From positions 1 through 29,215 of the forward strand of contig CAZGHH010000010.1 in NCBI GenBank assembly GCA_964525485.1: DNA of 29,215 nt. The letters are read 5' to 3'. The notes below the pieces were generated by a model that was not told the DNA's origin, did not search any database, and saw only the letters and a list, made by a program, of their open reading frames with translations. The stretch is from DAONBD01 sp964525485. Its GTDB lineage: Bacteria > Patescibacteriota > Gracilibacteria > UBA1369 > LOWO2-01-FULL-3. Positions 7,329-15,678 of the stretch are shown in pieces; the first letter of the stretch is position 1; each line of letters begins with the position of its first letter. Made by a program: the position numbers and the translations under genes.

Positions 7329-8048
7329 ATGCGATTCGACATACTCACAATTTTTCCGAAAATTTTCGACTCATATTTTGATGAAAGCATCACTAAACGC
7401 GCCAGAAAAGAACGCATAATAGATATATATGTCCACGACATTCGAGAATTCAGCAAAGACAAGCACAAAAAAGTCGATGCAAGAGTATTCGGCGGAGGTC
7501 CGGGAATGCTAATGACACCCCAACCACTATATGACGCGATATTTCATATTAGAAAATTCAACCGCGGACCTGTTATATTCCTCACTCCAGACGGGAAAAT
7601 TTTCACCCAAAAAATAGCGGAAAAAATCACAAATACGATAATCAAAGAAGCGAAAAAGGATGAAAAAGATCGCCGCAAAAACGCGCCTCAAAAAGGCAAT
7701 CCAAAGCCAAAATACGGACTTATTTTCATATGCGGTCGGTATGAAGGAATCGACCAAAGAATTCGCGACAACTTCGTAGATGAAGAATACTCAATAGGCA
7801 AATACGTACTGACTGGGGGGGAACTTCCGGCGATGGTTATAGTCGACACGATCGTTAGACTGATCCCTGGAGTACTTGGACATGAAGAATCCTCCGAAGA
7901 AGAAAGTTTTTCAAAAGCTTTGAAAAGAAAAAAGGAATACCCCCACTACACTCGCCCGGAAAACTTCATGGGATACGAAGTTCCAGACGTTTTAAGATCT
8001 GGAAACCATGCCAAAATAAAAGACTGGCGCATGCGGAAAATTAAATAA
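7329..8048 (+). CDS. trmD: tRNA (guanine-37-N1)-methyltransferase
   Basis: Methylates G37 next to the anticodon, using SAM, to prevent frameshifting. The N-terminus MRFDILTIFPKIFDSYFDESI and DARVFGGGPGMLM are diagnostic. The SPOUT trefoil-knot region is visible as IFICGRYEGIDQRI followed by EEYSIGKYVLTGGELPAMV. The C-terminus has HYTRPENFMGYEVPDVLRSGNHAKI. A lysine-rich insertion (about residues 108-130, KKDEKDRRKNAPQKGNPKPK) lies before the knot. First gene of a four-gene plus-strand run, with the ATPase 26 nt downstream. Confidence 0.96.
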   Translation: MRFDILTIFPKIFDSYFDESITKRARKERIIDIYVHDIREFSKDKHKKVDARVFGGGPGMLMTPQPLYDAIFHIRKFNRGPVIFLTPDGKIFTQKIAEKITNTIIKEAKKDEKDRRKNAPQKGNPKPKYGLIFICGRYEGIDQRIRDNFVDEEYSIGKYVLTGGELPAMVIVDTIVRLIPGVLGHEESSEEESFSKALKRKKEYPHYTRPENFMGYEVPDVLRSGNHAKIKDWRMRKIK

Positions 8049-8074
8049 AAATCACCTACAAATAATCCACCCTC

Positions 8075-10891
8075 ATGCATCGCAAGAAACTTGAAAACAT
8101 ATATGAAGAATTTCATTCAGGCCCGGAAGGACTGAAAAACGATCAAGCAAAAGAAAATTTAAGACTATACGGCCAAAATCAGATCAAAACCAAACAAAAA
8201 AAGCCAATTATAATTTCTTTTTTGGAAGAATTTTTTGATTTAATGGTGATCATTTTAATCATTGCCGGAACTATAGCCTATGCATTCAAAGAAACTACAG
8301 ACGCGATAGTAATATTCGGAATAGTTTTATTAAACGCGACGGTAAGTTTCATACAAAAACATAAAGCTGAGAATGCAGTTGCGGCATTACAAAAAATGGT
8401 AGCCCCAAAAGCAAGAGTAATAAGAAACGGCCAACAAATAGTAATTGAAGCACACCAAGTCGTTCCGGGAGATATCATAATACTTTCACCCGGCACAATC
8501 ATATCAGCAGACGCGAGACTCGTAGAAGCAAATCAACTTGAATGCAATCAAGCAATCCTGACAGGAGAGTCAGAAGCCGTCCCAAAAACTGTAATCACAT
8601 TGAAAGGTAAGAACGTCCCAAAAATTGAGCATTCGAACACGGTATTCATGGGAACAGTGATTACTTCGGGGACAGGAAAAGCGATAGTTTTTGCCACAGG
8701 AGAAAAAACCGAATTTGGGAAAATAGCACAACTAACAACAACAACCAAGCAAGACCCAACACCCCTTCAAAAAGAAATGAAAAGAATAGGAGGATTTATA
8801 GCTATTTTGACATTGGTTCTATCAGGAACACTGCTTTTTATAGGATATTTTATACAAGGGAAAGGATTTATAGAAAATTTATTATTTACGATATCGGTAG
8901 CAGTAGCGGCAGTTCCAGAAGGTCTTCCAACAACCATAACAATCGCATTGGCGATCGGCGTACGCAGACTCGCGACAAAAAAAGCTATAGTAAAAAAATT
9001 AACATCGGTAGAAACTCTCGGATGCGCAACGGTAATACTTTCTGATAAAACAGGAACGCTAACTCAGAACGAATTAACAATAAAAGAACTATATTTCAAT
9101 AATCTTTTCACCGAAGTAAAAGGAATCGGATATTCCCCAAGAGGTGAAGTGCAAATTTTGAAACCAGACTCGGGACCAATAACGATAGGCAGAGATGACC
9201 CAGTCCTTGTAGACATGGGGAAACGCAAAGAAGACTTAAAATTTCTTGAAGAAAAAGAAAAAACTATATACGAAACATTAAAAACCATAGCTCTGGTCGG
9301 AAGCTTGTGTTCAAACTCCACACTCAAACAAACCAGCGACAATGAATTCAATGTAGTTGGAGACCCCCTGGAAGGAGCTATTTTGACGTTTATTAAGAAA
9401 TGCGGATTCGACTCAAGGTCGTTTGAGAACCAATATAAATATCTGGAAAAAATACCTTTCAATCCCGAACGCAAAAGAATGTCTGTAGTGGTTAGACACA
9501 TTCAAAACGGAGAAATATTTGTACTGACAAAAGGATCTGTAAAAACAGTACTAGAAAAATGCACGGGAATATTAATAGATGGGAAAAAAATCGACCTAAC
9601 GAAAGAATTAAGAGACAAAATCGATGAAAAAACAAAAAACATGGCAGACAATGCTTTGAGAGTGATAGCCTTTGCGTATCGCGAAATGCCTAGAAAAGAA
9701 AAAGAAATATACACGGAAGCTGCAACAGAAAACAATTTAACGCTACTCGGACTCGCAGGGATGATAGACCCACCGCGCCGAGACGTAAAAGAAGCGATAG
9801 CTCTGACAAAAGAAGCAGGCATACGCACATATATAGTCACAGGCGACAATGGATTCACGGCCACAGCGATCGCAAAACAAATAGGCCTGATTACGTCGGA
9901 AAAATGTGAAATTATCACTGGCGAAGATTTAAACAAAATTTCCGAAGAAAAATTGGAAAAATTGTTAAGAAACAAAGAAAAAGAAATAATATTTGCCAGC
10001 GTCAGTCCGCAACACAAAGTCAAAATCACAAACGCACTTAAAAACATTGGAGAAATAGTTGCTGTCACAGGCGATGGAGTAAACGATGCACCTGCGCTAA
10101 AACGCGCAGACATCGGAATAGCAATGGGCATAAAAGGATCAGATGTTTCAAAAGAAGCCGCAACAATGGTGTTAGCCGACGACAGCTTCACTTCGATAGT
10201 CCGCGCAATAGAAGAAGGCCGCACCATATATCAAAACATGAAGAAATTTATCTTCTACATATTTTCATGCAACATAGGAGAGCTTTTAATTATATTTACA
10301 GCAATAATCGCACAGATACCGACTCCTCTAACAGCTGTACTTATATTAGTGGTAAACGTAGGAACAGATATTTTACCAGCAATGGCTCTGGGAATAGAAC
10401 CCTCGGGAAAAGACGTAATGTCCGCTCCTCCAAGAAAGAAAAATAAGAAAATAATAAACAAACATTTTATAGGCAGAGTTACATATATAGGAGGCATAAT
10501 AGGAACAATCGTGTTAAGTGTATTCATTTGGAATTTATACAGATACGGATGGGAATTCGGAGAAAAAATAGACACTTCGAGTATTGCATATATCAAATCC
10601 ATAACCATGGCTTTCGCGACATTAGTATCAATACAATTATTTAATGCATACAACGCACGTTCAAACAATCATTCTATATTTTCAGTCGGAATATTAAGAA
10701 ACCCATACATTATCGGAAGCATATTAATATCATTCTCACTTTTATACATCATCACCGAACTTCCAATACTTCAAAAATATTTAGGAGTAATGCATTTAAC
10801 AGGAACTGAATGGGGAATAATTTTCATAACAGGAGTTTCAATTTTAGCTATTGAAGAAATTAGAAAATTAATAGTGAAATTCAAAGATTAA
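8075..10891 (+). CDS. P-type Ca2+-transporting ATPase (P2A, SERCA/PMR1-like)
   Basis: A 938-residue inner-membrane cation pump. An N-terminal cytosolic segment is followed by M1-M2 (about residues 50-90), the actuator domain with the TGES loop (ILTGESEAVPK), M3-M4 with the Ca-site PEGLP (AAVPEGLPTTITIAL), the phosphorylation motif DKTGTLTQNE, a nucleotide domain (FNPERKRMSVV, VLTKGS), the hinge TGDGVNDAPALKRADIGIAMG and M5-M10. The Ca-site residues in M5 (SCNIGE) and M6 (NVGTD) match those of SERCA, so calcium is the best substrate guess; manganese is possible. The C-terminal Na+/K+-type signature is absent. Probably cotranscribed with trmD. Confidence 0.93.
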   Translation: MHRKKLENIYEEFHSGPEGLKNDQAKENLRLYGQNQIKTKQKKPIIISFLEEFFDLMVIILIIAGTIAYAFKETTDAIVIFGIVLLNATVSFIQKHKAENAVAALQKMVAPKARVIRNGQQIVIEAHQVVPGDIIILSPGTIISADARLVEANQLECNQAILTGESEAVPKTVITLKGKNVPKIEHSNTVFMGTVITSGTGKAIVFATGEKTEFGKIAQLTTTTKQDPTPLQKEMKRIGGFIAILTLVLSGTLLFIGYFIQGKGFIENLLFTISVAVAAVPEGLPTTITIALAIGVRRLATKKAIVKKLTSVETLGCATVILSDKTGTLTQNELTIKELYFNNLFTEVKGIGYSPRGEVQILKPDSGPITIGRDDPVLVDMGKRKEDLKFLEEKEKTIYETLKTIALVGSLCSNSTLKQTSDNEFNVVGDPLEGAILTFIKKCGFDSRSFENQYKYLEKIPFNPERKRMSVVVRHIQNGEIFVLTKGSVKTVLEKCTGILIDGKKIDLTKELRDKIDEKTKNMADNALRVIAFAYREMPRKEKEIYTEAATENNLTLLGLAGMIDPPRRDVKEAIALTKEAGIRTYIVTGDNGFTATAIAKQIGLITSEKCEIITGEDLNKISEEKLEKLLRNKEKEIIFASVSPQHKVKITNALKNIGEIVAVTGDGVNDAPALKRADIGIAMGIKGSDVSKEAATMVLADDSFTSIVRAIEEGRTIYQNMKKFIFYIFSCNIGELLIIFTAIIAQIPTPLTAVLILVVNVGTDILPAMALGIEPSGKDVMSAPPRKKNKKIINKHFIGRVTYIGGIIGTIVLSVFIWNLYRYGWEFGEKIDTSSIAYIKSITMAFATLVSIQLFNAYNARSNNHSIFSVGILRNPYIIGSILISFSLLYIITELPILQKYLGVMHLTGTEWGIIFITGVSILAIEEIRKLIVKFKD

Positions 10892-10901
10892 TCAAAGTTA
10901 A

Positions 10902-11159
10902 ATGTCAAAAGAGTCAAGATATATTCGCGTAAAAGTCATACCGCAAAGCTCACCACAAGGCATCGTGGAAATATTAAAAGAATCAATAGACGGAGAAGAG
11001 GTTTTAACATACAAAATCCGCCTTAAAGCCCCACCTGAAAAAGGCAAAGCAAACGAAGAATTAATTAAATTTTTATCAAGAGAATTTAAGACGCCAAAAG
11101 ACCAAATAGAAATAATTAGCGGAAAAACAGAGCGAATAAAATTAATAAAAATCGCCTAA
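10902..11159 (+). CDS. DUF167/YggU family protein
   Basis: An 85-residue member of the YggU/DUF167 family of small soluble proteins of unknown function. The diagnostic stretches are IRVKVIPQSSPQG, YKIRLKAPPEKGKANEELIKFLS, IEIISGKTERIKLIKI. It starts 10 nt after the ATPase stop and ends 34 nt before rsmA, so it is almost certainly in the same transcript. No catalytic residues are evident. Confidence 0.88.
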   Translation: MSKESRYIRVKVIPQSSPQGIVEILKESIDGEEVLTYKIRLKAPPEKGKANEELIKFLSREFKTPKDQIEIISGKTERIKLIKIA

Positions 11160-11193
11160 AAAACGCCGAAACAAAAAAATTTTACCAAAGAAA

Positions 11194-11982
11194 GTGCAAG
11201 TAAAAGCAAAAAAACATTTAGGACAAAATTTTCTGACATCAGAAAATATAGTTAAAAAAATTGTCACAGCCTCAGAGGTAACAAAAACCGACACGGTAAT
11301 TGAAATTGGGCCTGGACTCGGAATTTTGACAAAAGAATTAGCAAAAACAGCTAAAAAATTAATAACGATAGAGCTCGACACATCAATCATCCCTCATCTA
11401 AAAGAAAATTTGAAAAAATCGCTCACACAAAAAGATTTAAAGAAAATTAAAATATTAAACACAGACGCACTCAAATTCATTCCAGACGCAAAAACATTCA
11501 AAAAAGGAAAATACAAAATAGTTGCAAACATCCCATACTACATCACTTCCCCACTCATCACACATTTTCTCACTCTTCCAAACTCGCCGGACTCGCTCAC
11601 TCTCTTAGTACAAAAAGAAGTCGCAGAAAAAATCTGCGCACAAACGAAACAATTCCCAAAAGTCACACATTCAATACTATCACTTTCAGTACAACTATTC
11701 GCTAAGCCAAGTTATTCGTTTACAGTACTTGCAGGCTCGTTTTCACCAGTTCCAAAAGTCGATTCGGCCGTAATACATCTCGAGACAAAAACACTTTCTA
11801 AAGAAGATTTAGCGACAAACACAAAGATCTTATCAATCGCAAAAAAAGCATTTTCAGGCAAACGTAAAAAACTTTCAAACACATTAAAAACACAAAAAGA
11901 AATAATCACAAAATTAAACCTACAAGACGACCGTCCGGAAACGTTAGATTTAAAAGATTGGAAATCTATCGCAAATTTTTAA
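11194..11982 (+). CDS. rsmA: 16S rRNA (A1518/A1519-N6)-dimethyltransferase
   Basis: KsgA/RsmA dimethylates two adjacent adenines in helix 45 of 16S rRNA. The 262-residue protein has the N-terminal substrate motif KKHLGQNFLTSENIV, the SAM-binding loop IEIGPGLGILTKELA, the acidic ribose-binding IELD, and the catalytic ANIPYYITSPLI (NIPY in place of the more common NLPY). The C-terminal domain has KAFSGKRKKLSNTL. The start is GTG at 11194, fixed by the family N-terminus. A purine-rich stretch (AAAGAAA) precedes it. Convergent with pyrF, which ends 21 nt away. Confidence 0.95.
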   Translation: MQVKAKKHLGQNFLTSENIVKKIVTASEVTKTDTVIEIGPGLGILTKELAKTAKKLITIELDTSIIPHLKENLKKSLTQKDLKKIKILNTDALKFIPDAKTFKKGKYKIVANIPYYITSPLITHFLTLPNSPDSLTLLVQKEVAEKICAQTKQFPKVTHSILSLSVQLFAKPSYSFTVLAGSFSPVPKVDSAVIHLETKTLSKEDLATNTKILSIAKKAFSGKRKKLSNTLKTQKEIITKLNLQDDRPETLDLKDWKSIANF

Positions 11983-12002
11983 AAATTACTCCTGCAACGA
12001 TT

Positions 12003-12965
12003 TTACAAAACCTTACGCAATTCCTCATTCATTTTAATCGTAGCATCGCGAGCCGCTTCGGCATAAGATTTTTCATCGTATCTTGAGCCATCTTCAGCAT
12101 AAGCAAAAATTATACCGCGAGATGAATTTACAACAGCACCAAGACCATTAGCATCGAAACAAACGCGCACGTCTTCGGCAGTTCCACCTTGAGCTCCATA
12201 ACCAGGTACAAGGAAAATAGACGAAGGCATAATTTCTCGAAGAATTTTTGCTTGAGCGCTCTGAGTCGCACCCACAACAGCGCCAACACAACTGTACCCA
12301 CTTTCCCCTACTTCATCAGCTCCCCAGCTGTCCACGTAGTGCCCCATAATTTCATACAAAGCTTTCGCATCCTTGCCTTTAGCAATTTCATCATACACAA
12401 ATAAATCTTGTAACTCAGAAGAAGATTTATTTGAAGTCTTAACCAAAACAAACAACCCTTTTCCGTCCTTGGCAGCAACTTTCACGAAAGGCTTAACTCC
12501 ATCACTTCCAAGATAAGGATTAACAGTCACGCTATCAGCATCAAAAATTCTCATAGACTCCTCTTCAATCTTCGTTTCGCCCAAATAAGCCTCGGCATAC
12601 GCCTCGGCTGTCGAACCAATATCATTTCTCTTAACATCAGCAATAGTGATAAGCCCTTTCTCATGCGCATAATCCAAAGTTTCGCCATACACTCTTACAC
12701 CTTCATGTCCAAAAATTTCATAGAAAGCGACCTGCGGCTTCACTACAGGCGCGATATCCGCAACCGCATCAATAATTCCTTTATTAAACTCGAGCAAAGC
12801 TTCCGCAGCCGCCCTCAAAGGATTGCCCAAGTTAGCCTCATCCTTGAAAACTTTTTCTCTTATGAATTCAGGGATTTTATCCAAACGAGGATCAAGCCCA
12901 ATGCATACGGCACTATTTTTCTTTTTTACAGCTTCTATAAGTCTGTCGGCGAAATGTTTTTGCAT
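12003..12965 (-). CDS. pyrF: Orotidine 5'-phosphate decarboxylase (type 2, long form)
   Basis: Decarboxylates OMP to UMP, the last step of de novo pyrimidine synthesis. At 320 residues it belongs to the long subfamily (bacterial/mycobacterial type 2). Motifs: AVCIGLDPRLDKIPEF at the N-terminus, VKPQVAFYEIFG, the catalytic IADVKRNDIGSTAEAYA (Asp-Lys-Asp array), VNPYLGSDGV, FVLVKTSN, and the phosphate-binding FLVPGYGAQGG and NSSRGI. Last gene of the minus-strand pyrimidine cluster, 27 nt after an unknown 283-residue protein. Confidence 0.95.
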   Translation of the reverse strand: MQKHFADRLIEAVKKKNSAVCIGLDPRLDKIPEFIREKVFKDEANLGNPLRAAAEALLEFNKGIIDAVADIAPVVKPQVAFYEIFGHEGVRVYGETLDYAHEKGLITIADVKRNDIGSTAEAYAEAYLGETKIEEESMRIFDADSVTVNPYLGSDGVKPFVKVAAKDGKGLFVLVKTSNKSSSELQDLFVYDEIAKGKDAKALYEIMGHYVDSWGADEVGESGYSCVGAVVGATQSAQAKILREIMPSSIFLVPGYGAQGGTAEDVRVCFDANGLGAVVNSSRGIIFAYAEDGSRYDEKSYAEAARDATIKMNEELRKVL

Positions 12966-12992
12966 ACTAAATTTGTTTAATCTTTACGGAGA

Positions 12993-13844
12993 TTATAATG
13001 CAGGGCATTCAATGCCGCCACCATTTTTAAACAAATCAGCATTTTCGCAATAATCACTAAAGGCTTGATAAAATCCGAATAAAATATGTTCATTATCATT
13101 TGTTGACATCAGCATAGCAAGCTTTTTCAACAAAAAAGGATATTCTTTTTGAGATAATCTTGATTTTAAAAGAGCACCAAGCACTGTAGAGTCAGCTCTC
13201 ACCCCATCATCAATCATAATAGTAAATACATCCAAAAACTCGTCAACAGACGCGCAAGTTTTCAACCATTTCGTAAAAAAACAAAGCGGAGCGGTGACTT
13301 GAAAAAGCCCTCTGTATTCAGAGTAAAAATTTACAAAATCTTCCGAATTTTCAAATTTCGCATCACGATAAACCCTCGTAATATACAGCCTGAAAACTAT
13401 TTCATCTAAAATGTTACTAATACCGGCAAGAGTATCTTTGTCTTCTCCACATATCGTAATCAAGTCATCATAAACATCATCAATTCCGTCACGATCATCG
13501 ATATGCGGACCAAAATGAAGAGTGTCTTTTTCATCAGGCATTTCATCCATACAACAACGGAAAACGCGTTCAGCAACAGTCTCTCTTTCGTTATCAACAA
13601 AACTTTTTACCAAGTTCACAAAATTTCTAATTCTATGGACTAAAAGAGTGGACGACCCCAATTTCCCCCAAGAAATAGTTGGCTTTTCAACTTTTGGAAA
13701 AAGACATTCCACCCCAACTCCAATATCACGACAAGCAGTCCTTGGTAAATTCAAAGCAAGCCAAGACAAATCATCCTCGCAATTCACGTCAAAATTAACA
13801 TAATCAGCAAGCCCGTCATCAAATTTATTTAATTCATCAGACAT
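12993..13844 (-). CDS. Unknown protein, acidic and mostly helical, within the pyr cluster
   Basis: I do not recognise this 283-residue protein. It has no signal peptide or membrane segment, is acidic (DGLADYVNFDVNCEDDLSW near the N-terminus) and is predicted by eye to be largely alpha-helical, with a conserved-looking histidine/acid patch FGPHIDDRDGIDDVYDD around residues 114-130. It sits between pyrE and pyrF with short gaps (63 and 27 nt) and seems to have its own promoter. The ATG at 13844 has no Shine-Dalgarno. Function cannot be assigned; a role tied to pyrimidine synthesis is only suggested by position. Confidence 0.75.
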   Translation of the reverse strand: MSDELNKFDDGLADYVNFDVNCEDDLSWLALNLPRTACRDIGVGVECLFPKVEKPTISWGKLGSSTLLVHRIRNFVNLVKSFVDNERETVAERVFRCCMDEMPDEKDTLHFGPHIDDRDGIDDVYDDLITICGEDKDTLAGISNILDEIVFRLYITRVYRDAKFENSEDFVNFYSEYRGLFQVTAPLCFFTKWLKTCASVDEFLDVFTIMIDDGVRADSTVLGALLKSRLSQKEYPFLLKKLAMLMSTNDNEHILFGFYQAFSDYCENADLFKNGGGIECPAL

Positions 13845-13866
13845 ACGAAAATTTAAAATGGGGCAA

Positions 13867-13895
13867 ACCCTACATTTTCAGGTTAAAATTGTCAA
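13867..13895 (-). promoter_or_regulatory. Possible internal promoter before the 283-aa gene and pyrF
   Basis: Minus-strand TTGACA (13895-13890), a consensus -35, is followed after 17 nt by TAGGGT (13872-13867), a weak -10. It lies between the pyrE stop and the next start codon. Confidence 0.4.
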
Positions 13896-13907
13896 TACAA
13901 CGATTTT

Positions 13908-14582
13908 TTAGAAACCGTGTTTAGCTCCCCATCCAGCAGTGTCATTTTTGAAATCCATAACAACTTCATACTGCTCGGAAGTAATATCTCCGCGATCACG
14001 AGCCAAACCTATGATATCTGTAAATCCGGTCAAATTTGTAAATTTCAAGCCGGCTTCGGCAAACAAAGCCTGAGCCTTCGGCAATTCCCAACTAACGATC
14101 GAGAAAATATCAGTTACCTGCCCTCCTTCTCGGGTAACAGCCTCAGCCGCCTTCACGCTCGATCCGCCAGTTGAAATCAAATCCTCAACAATCAAAACTT
14201 TTTGCCCCGCCTCGAGCATCCCCTCAACCTGTTTTCCGGCACCGTGCTCTTTTGCCTCCGGTCGAATGTAAACCATCGGCAAACCCATTTCATAAGCCAA
14301 AAACGCCGCCCACGGAATCGCGGCCGTCGCAGTTCCTCCAATTACATCCGGCATTTGCATTTCTCCGCTTGCCACTCGCGCGCTCAATACTTCCTTAAAA
14401 GCATCTACAACCATCTTCCTCTCCTCAGGAAAAGAAATTATTTTTCTATTATCGCAATAAACCGGAGATTTAATACCACTCACCCAAGTAAAAGGCGGAT
14501 CCATCTTCACTATCACAGCTTTTTTATTCAATAAATTTTCAGCAATCTTTTTTGAAACCTCTAAAAAATTCACATCAGCCAT
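13908..14582 (-). CDS. pyrE: Orotate phosphoribosyltransferase
   Basis: Joins orotate to PRPP to give OMP. The 224-residue protein has the orotate-binding N-terminal region FTWVSGIKSPVYCDNRKIIS, YIRPEAKEHGAGKQVEG (flexible catalytic loop) and the PRPP-binding motif KVLIVEDLISTGGSSVKAAEAV. The tail ITSEQYEVVMDFKNDTAGWG is longer than in the E. coli enzyme. The ATG at 14582 lies behind an AT-rich stretch without a Shine-Dalgarno. Part of the minus-strand pyr cluster. Confidence 0.95.
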   Translation of the reverse strand: MADVNFLEVSKKIAENLLNKKAVIVKMDPPFTWVSGIKSPVYCDNRKIISFPEERKMVVDAFKEVLSARVASGEMQMPDVIGGTATAAIPWAAFLAYEMGLPMVYIRPEAKEHGAGKQVEGMLEAGQKVLIVEDLISTGGSSVKAAEAVTREGGQVTDIFSIVSWELPKAQALFAEAGLKFTNLTGFTDIIGLARDRGDITSEQYEVVMDFKNDTAGWGAKHGF

Positions 14583-14648
14583 ATTTTATTAAATTAAGAC
14601 TATTTTTTAGCCAATTATTCCACAACAGAAAACTATAATCCAGATTTC

Positions 14649-15164
14649 TTAATAATTTTCGCTTTCAGACCCCATTAGATACAAATCCCCAGCATTCATA
14701 CCACCTACGAAAATACGCTGGTCAGGCTGAGACTGATCAGACTGTGGTTGATCAGACAAAAACTGCCCTTTCTGAAATTTGCCGGTAGATATTATTAAAT
14801 CTGCAATAGAATCTTCCGGAATTGTTTCACCGCAAACATCTTCATCGGTATATTCAATGCCTTCGGCCTCAAGAACCTGTGTAGCAAGAGCTACTGTAGC
14901 CAAAAGCACGGACTGACGAACTCTATCAATATCAATTCCCAAAGCATCCAGCTGAGTCAAAGCCGCCACTTCGGCAACTCTTACAACTTTTGCAGGTTCT
15001 ACAGGTTCATTACAAACACGCGCCGCCTTTACAACTCGAAACGCAACCATAGCCACTTCTCTCGCGACAGAAGCGTCCACGCCATTCATTGTAAAGCCTC
15101 TTTCAAGTTCTTTAATCAAAGGTTCTTGATCAGGTCTAAAATTCAAAGAATCTAATTCAGCCAT
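14649..15164 (-). CDS. Unknown helical protein with a Gln/Asp-rich repeat, within the pyr cluster
   Basis: A 171-residue protein I cannot assign. Residues 10-115 look like a bundle of amphipathic helices rich in Ala and Val (DASVAREVAMVAFRVVKAAR, RVAEVAALTQLDALGIDIDR, VLLATVALATQVLEAEG). A short repeat SDQPQ/SDQSQ/PDQR follows, encoded by a roughly 15-bp DNA repeat at 14719-14763. There is no signal peptide or membrane span. It lies between another unknown gene and pyrE. Codon use is like its neighbours, so a recent import is not indicated. Confidence 0.7.
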   Translation of the reverse strand: MAELDSLNFRPDQEPLIKELERGFTMNGVDASVAREVAMVAFRVVKAARVCNEPVEPAKVVRVAEVAALTQLDALGIDIDRVRQSVLLATVALATQVLEAEGIEYTDEDVCGETIPEDSIADLIISTGKFQKGQFLSDQPQSDQSQPDQRIFVGGMNAGDLYLMGSESENY

Positions 15165-15214
15165 AATTTATAATTAAAAATTGGGGGCAAATATACATCA
15201 AAAACATACACAAA

Positions 15215-15604
15215 TCAAATCAACCCCGAAAGATCTATCTTAGCAACACCGGCATCAAAAGCTTCGTCGTCTTCATTCATAGTCGCGGCAGTAATAACTT
15301 CCATTGTAATTCTGCGAACAACACTAATTACCTGCTCAGGCTCTCCGGCATTGTCAATATACAAATGACCAATCCCGAGACGCCCCATCACGGTTTTATA
15401 CACTCTTGAATGAGAAAAAGATCTTGCACATTGGAGCCTATTTCTTGCATCTTCTCTTGAATCACGAACAACTTCGGTCGCAGTTAAAAGTATTTGTTCA
15501 GGAGAAATTGCGCCTGCATGGGCTACTTCATGAGTGCTCGCAGTAGATTCTGGAGAAACATCATCATTTACAGATGAAGTCTGTGGTTCACGATCTATTC
15601 TCAT
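15215..15604 (-). CDS. Unknown small protein within the pyr cluster
   Basis: A 129-residue protein without a recognised family. The first 33 residues are Ser/Thr/Glu-rich and probably disordered; the remainder is helical with a basic middle (ATEVVRDSREDARNRLQCARSFSHSRVYKTV) and an acidic C-terminus. There is no membrane segment. It follows pyrK by 74 nt and precedes the 171-residue unknown by 50 nt. The two unknown genes share a general style (helical, Ala/Val-rich) but I cannot align them convincingly as paralogues. Confidence 0.65.
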   Translation of the reverse strand: MRIDREPQTSSVNDDVSPESTASTHEVAHAGAISPEQILLTATEVVRDSREDARNRLQCARSFSHSRVYKTVMGRLGIGHLYIDNAGEPEQVISVVRRITMEVITAATMNEDDEAFDAGVAKIDLSGLI

Positions 15605-15678
15605 ATTAGAAAAATTAAAATATGGTTAAGCAAAATACATTTAAAACGCTTTAACGTAAAGAGTTAAATTTTAAATCC

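Noticed and set aside
9502..10227. Open frame of 241 codons antisense to the Ca2+-ATPase
   Set aside because: A shadow of the conserved P-type ATPase P and N domains; its composition (Ser/Phe/Ile-rich) is typical of an antisense frame.
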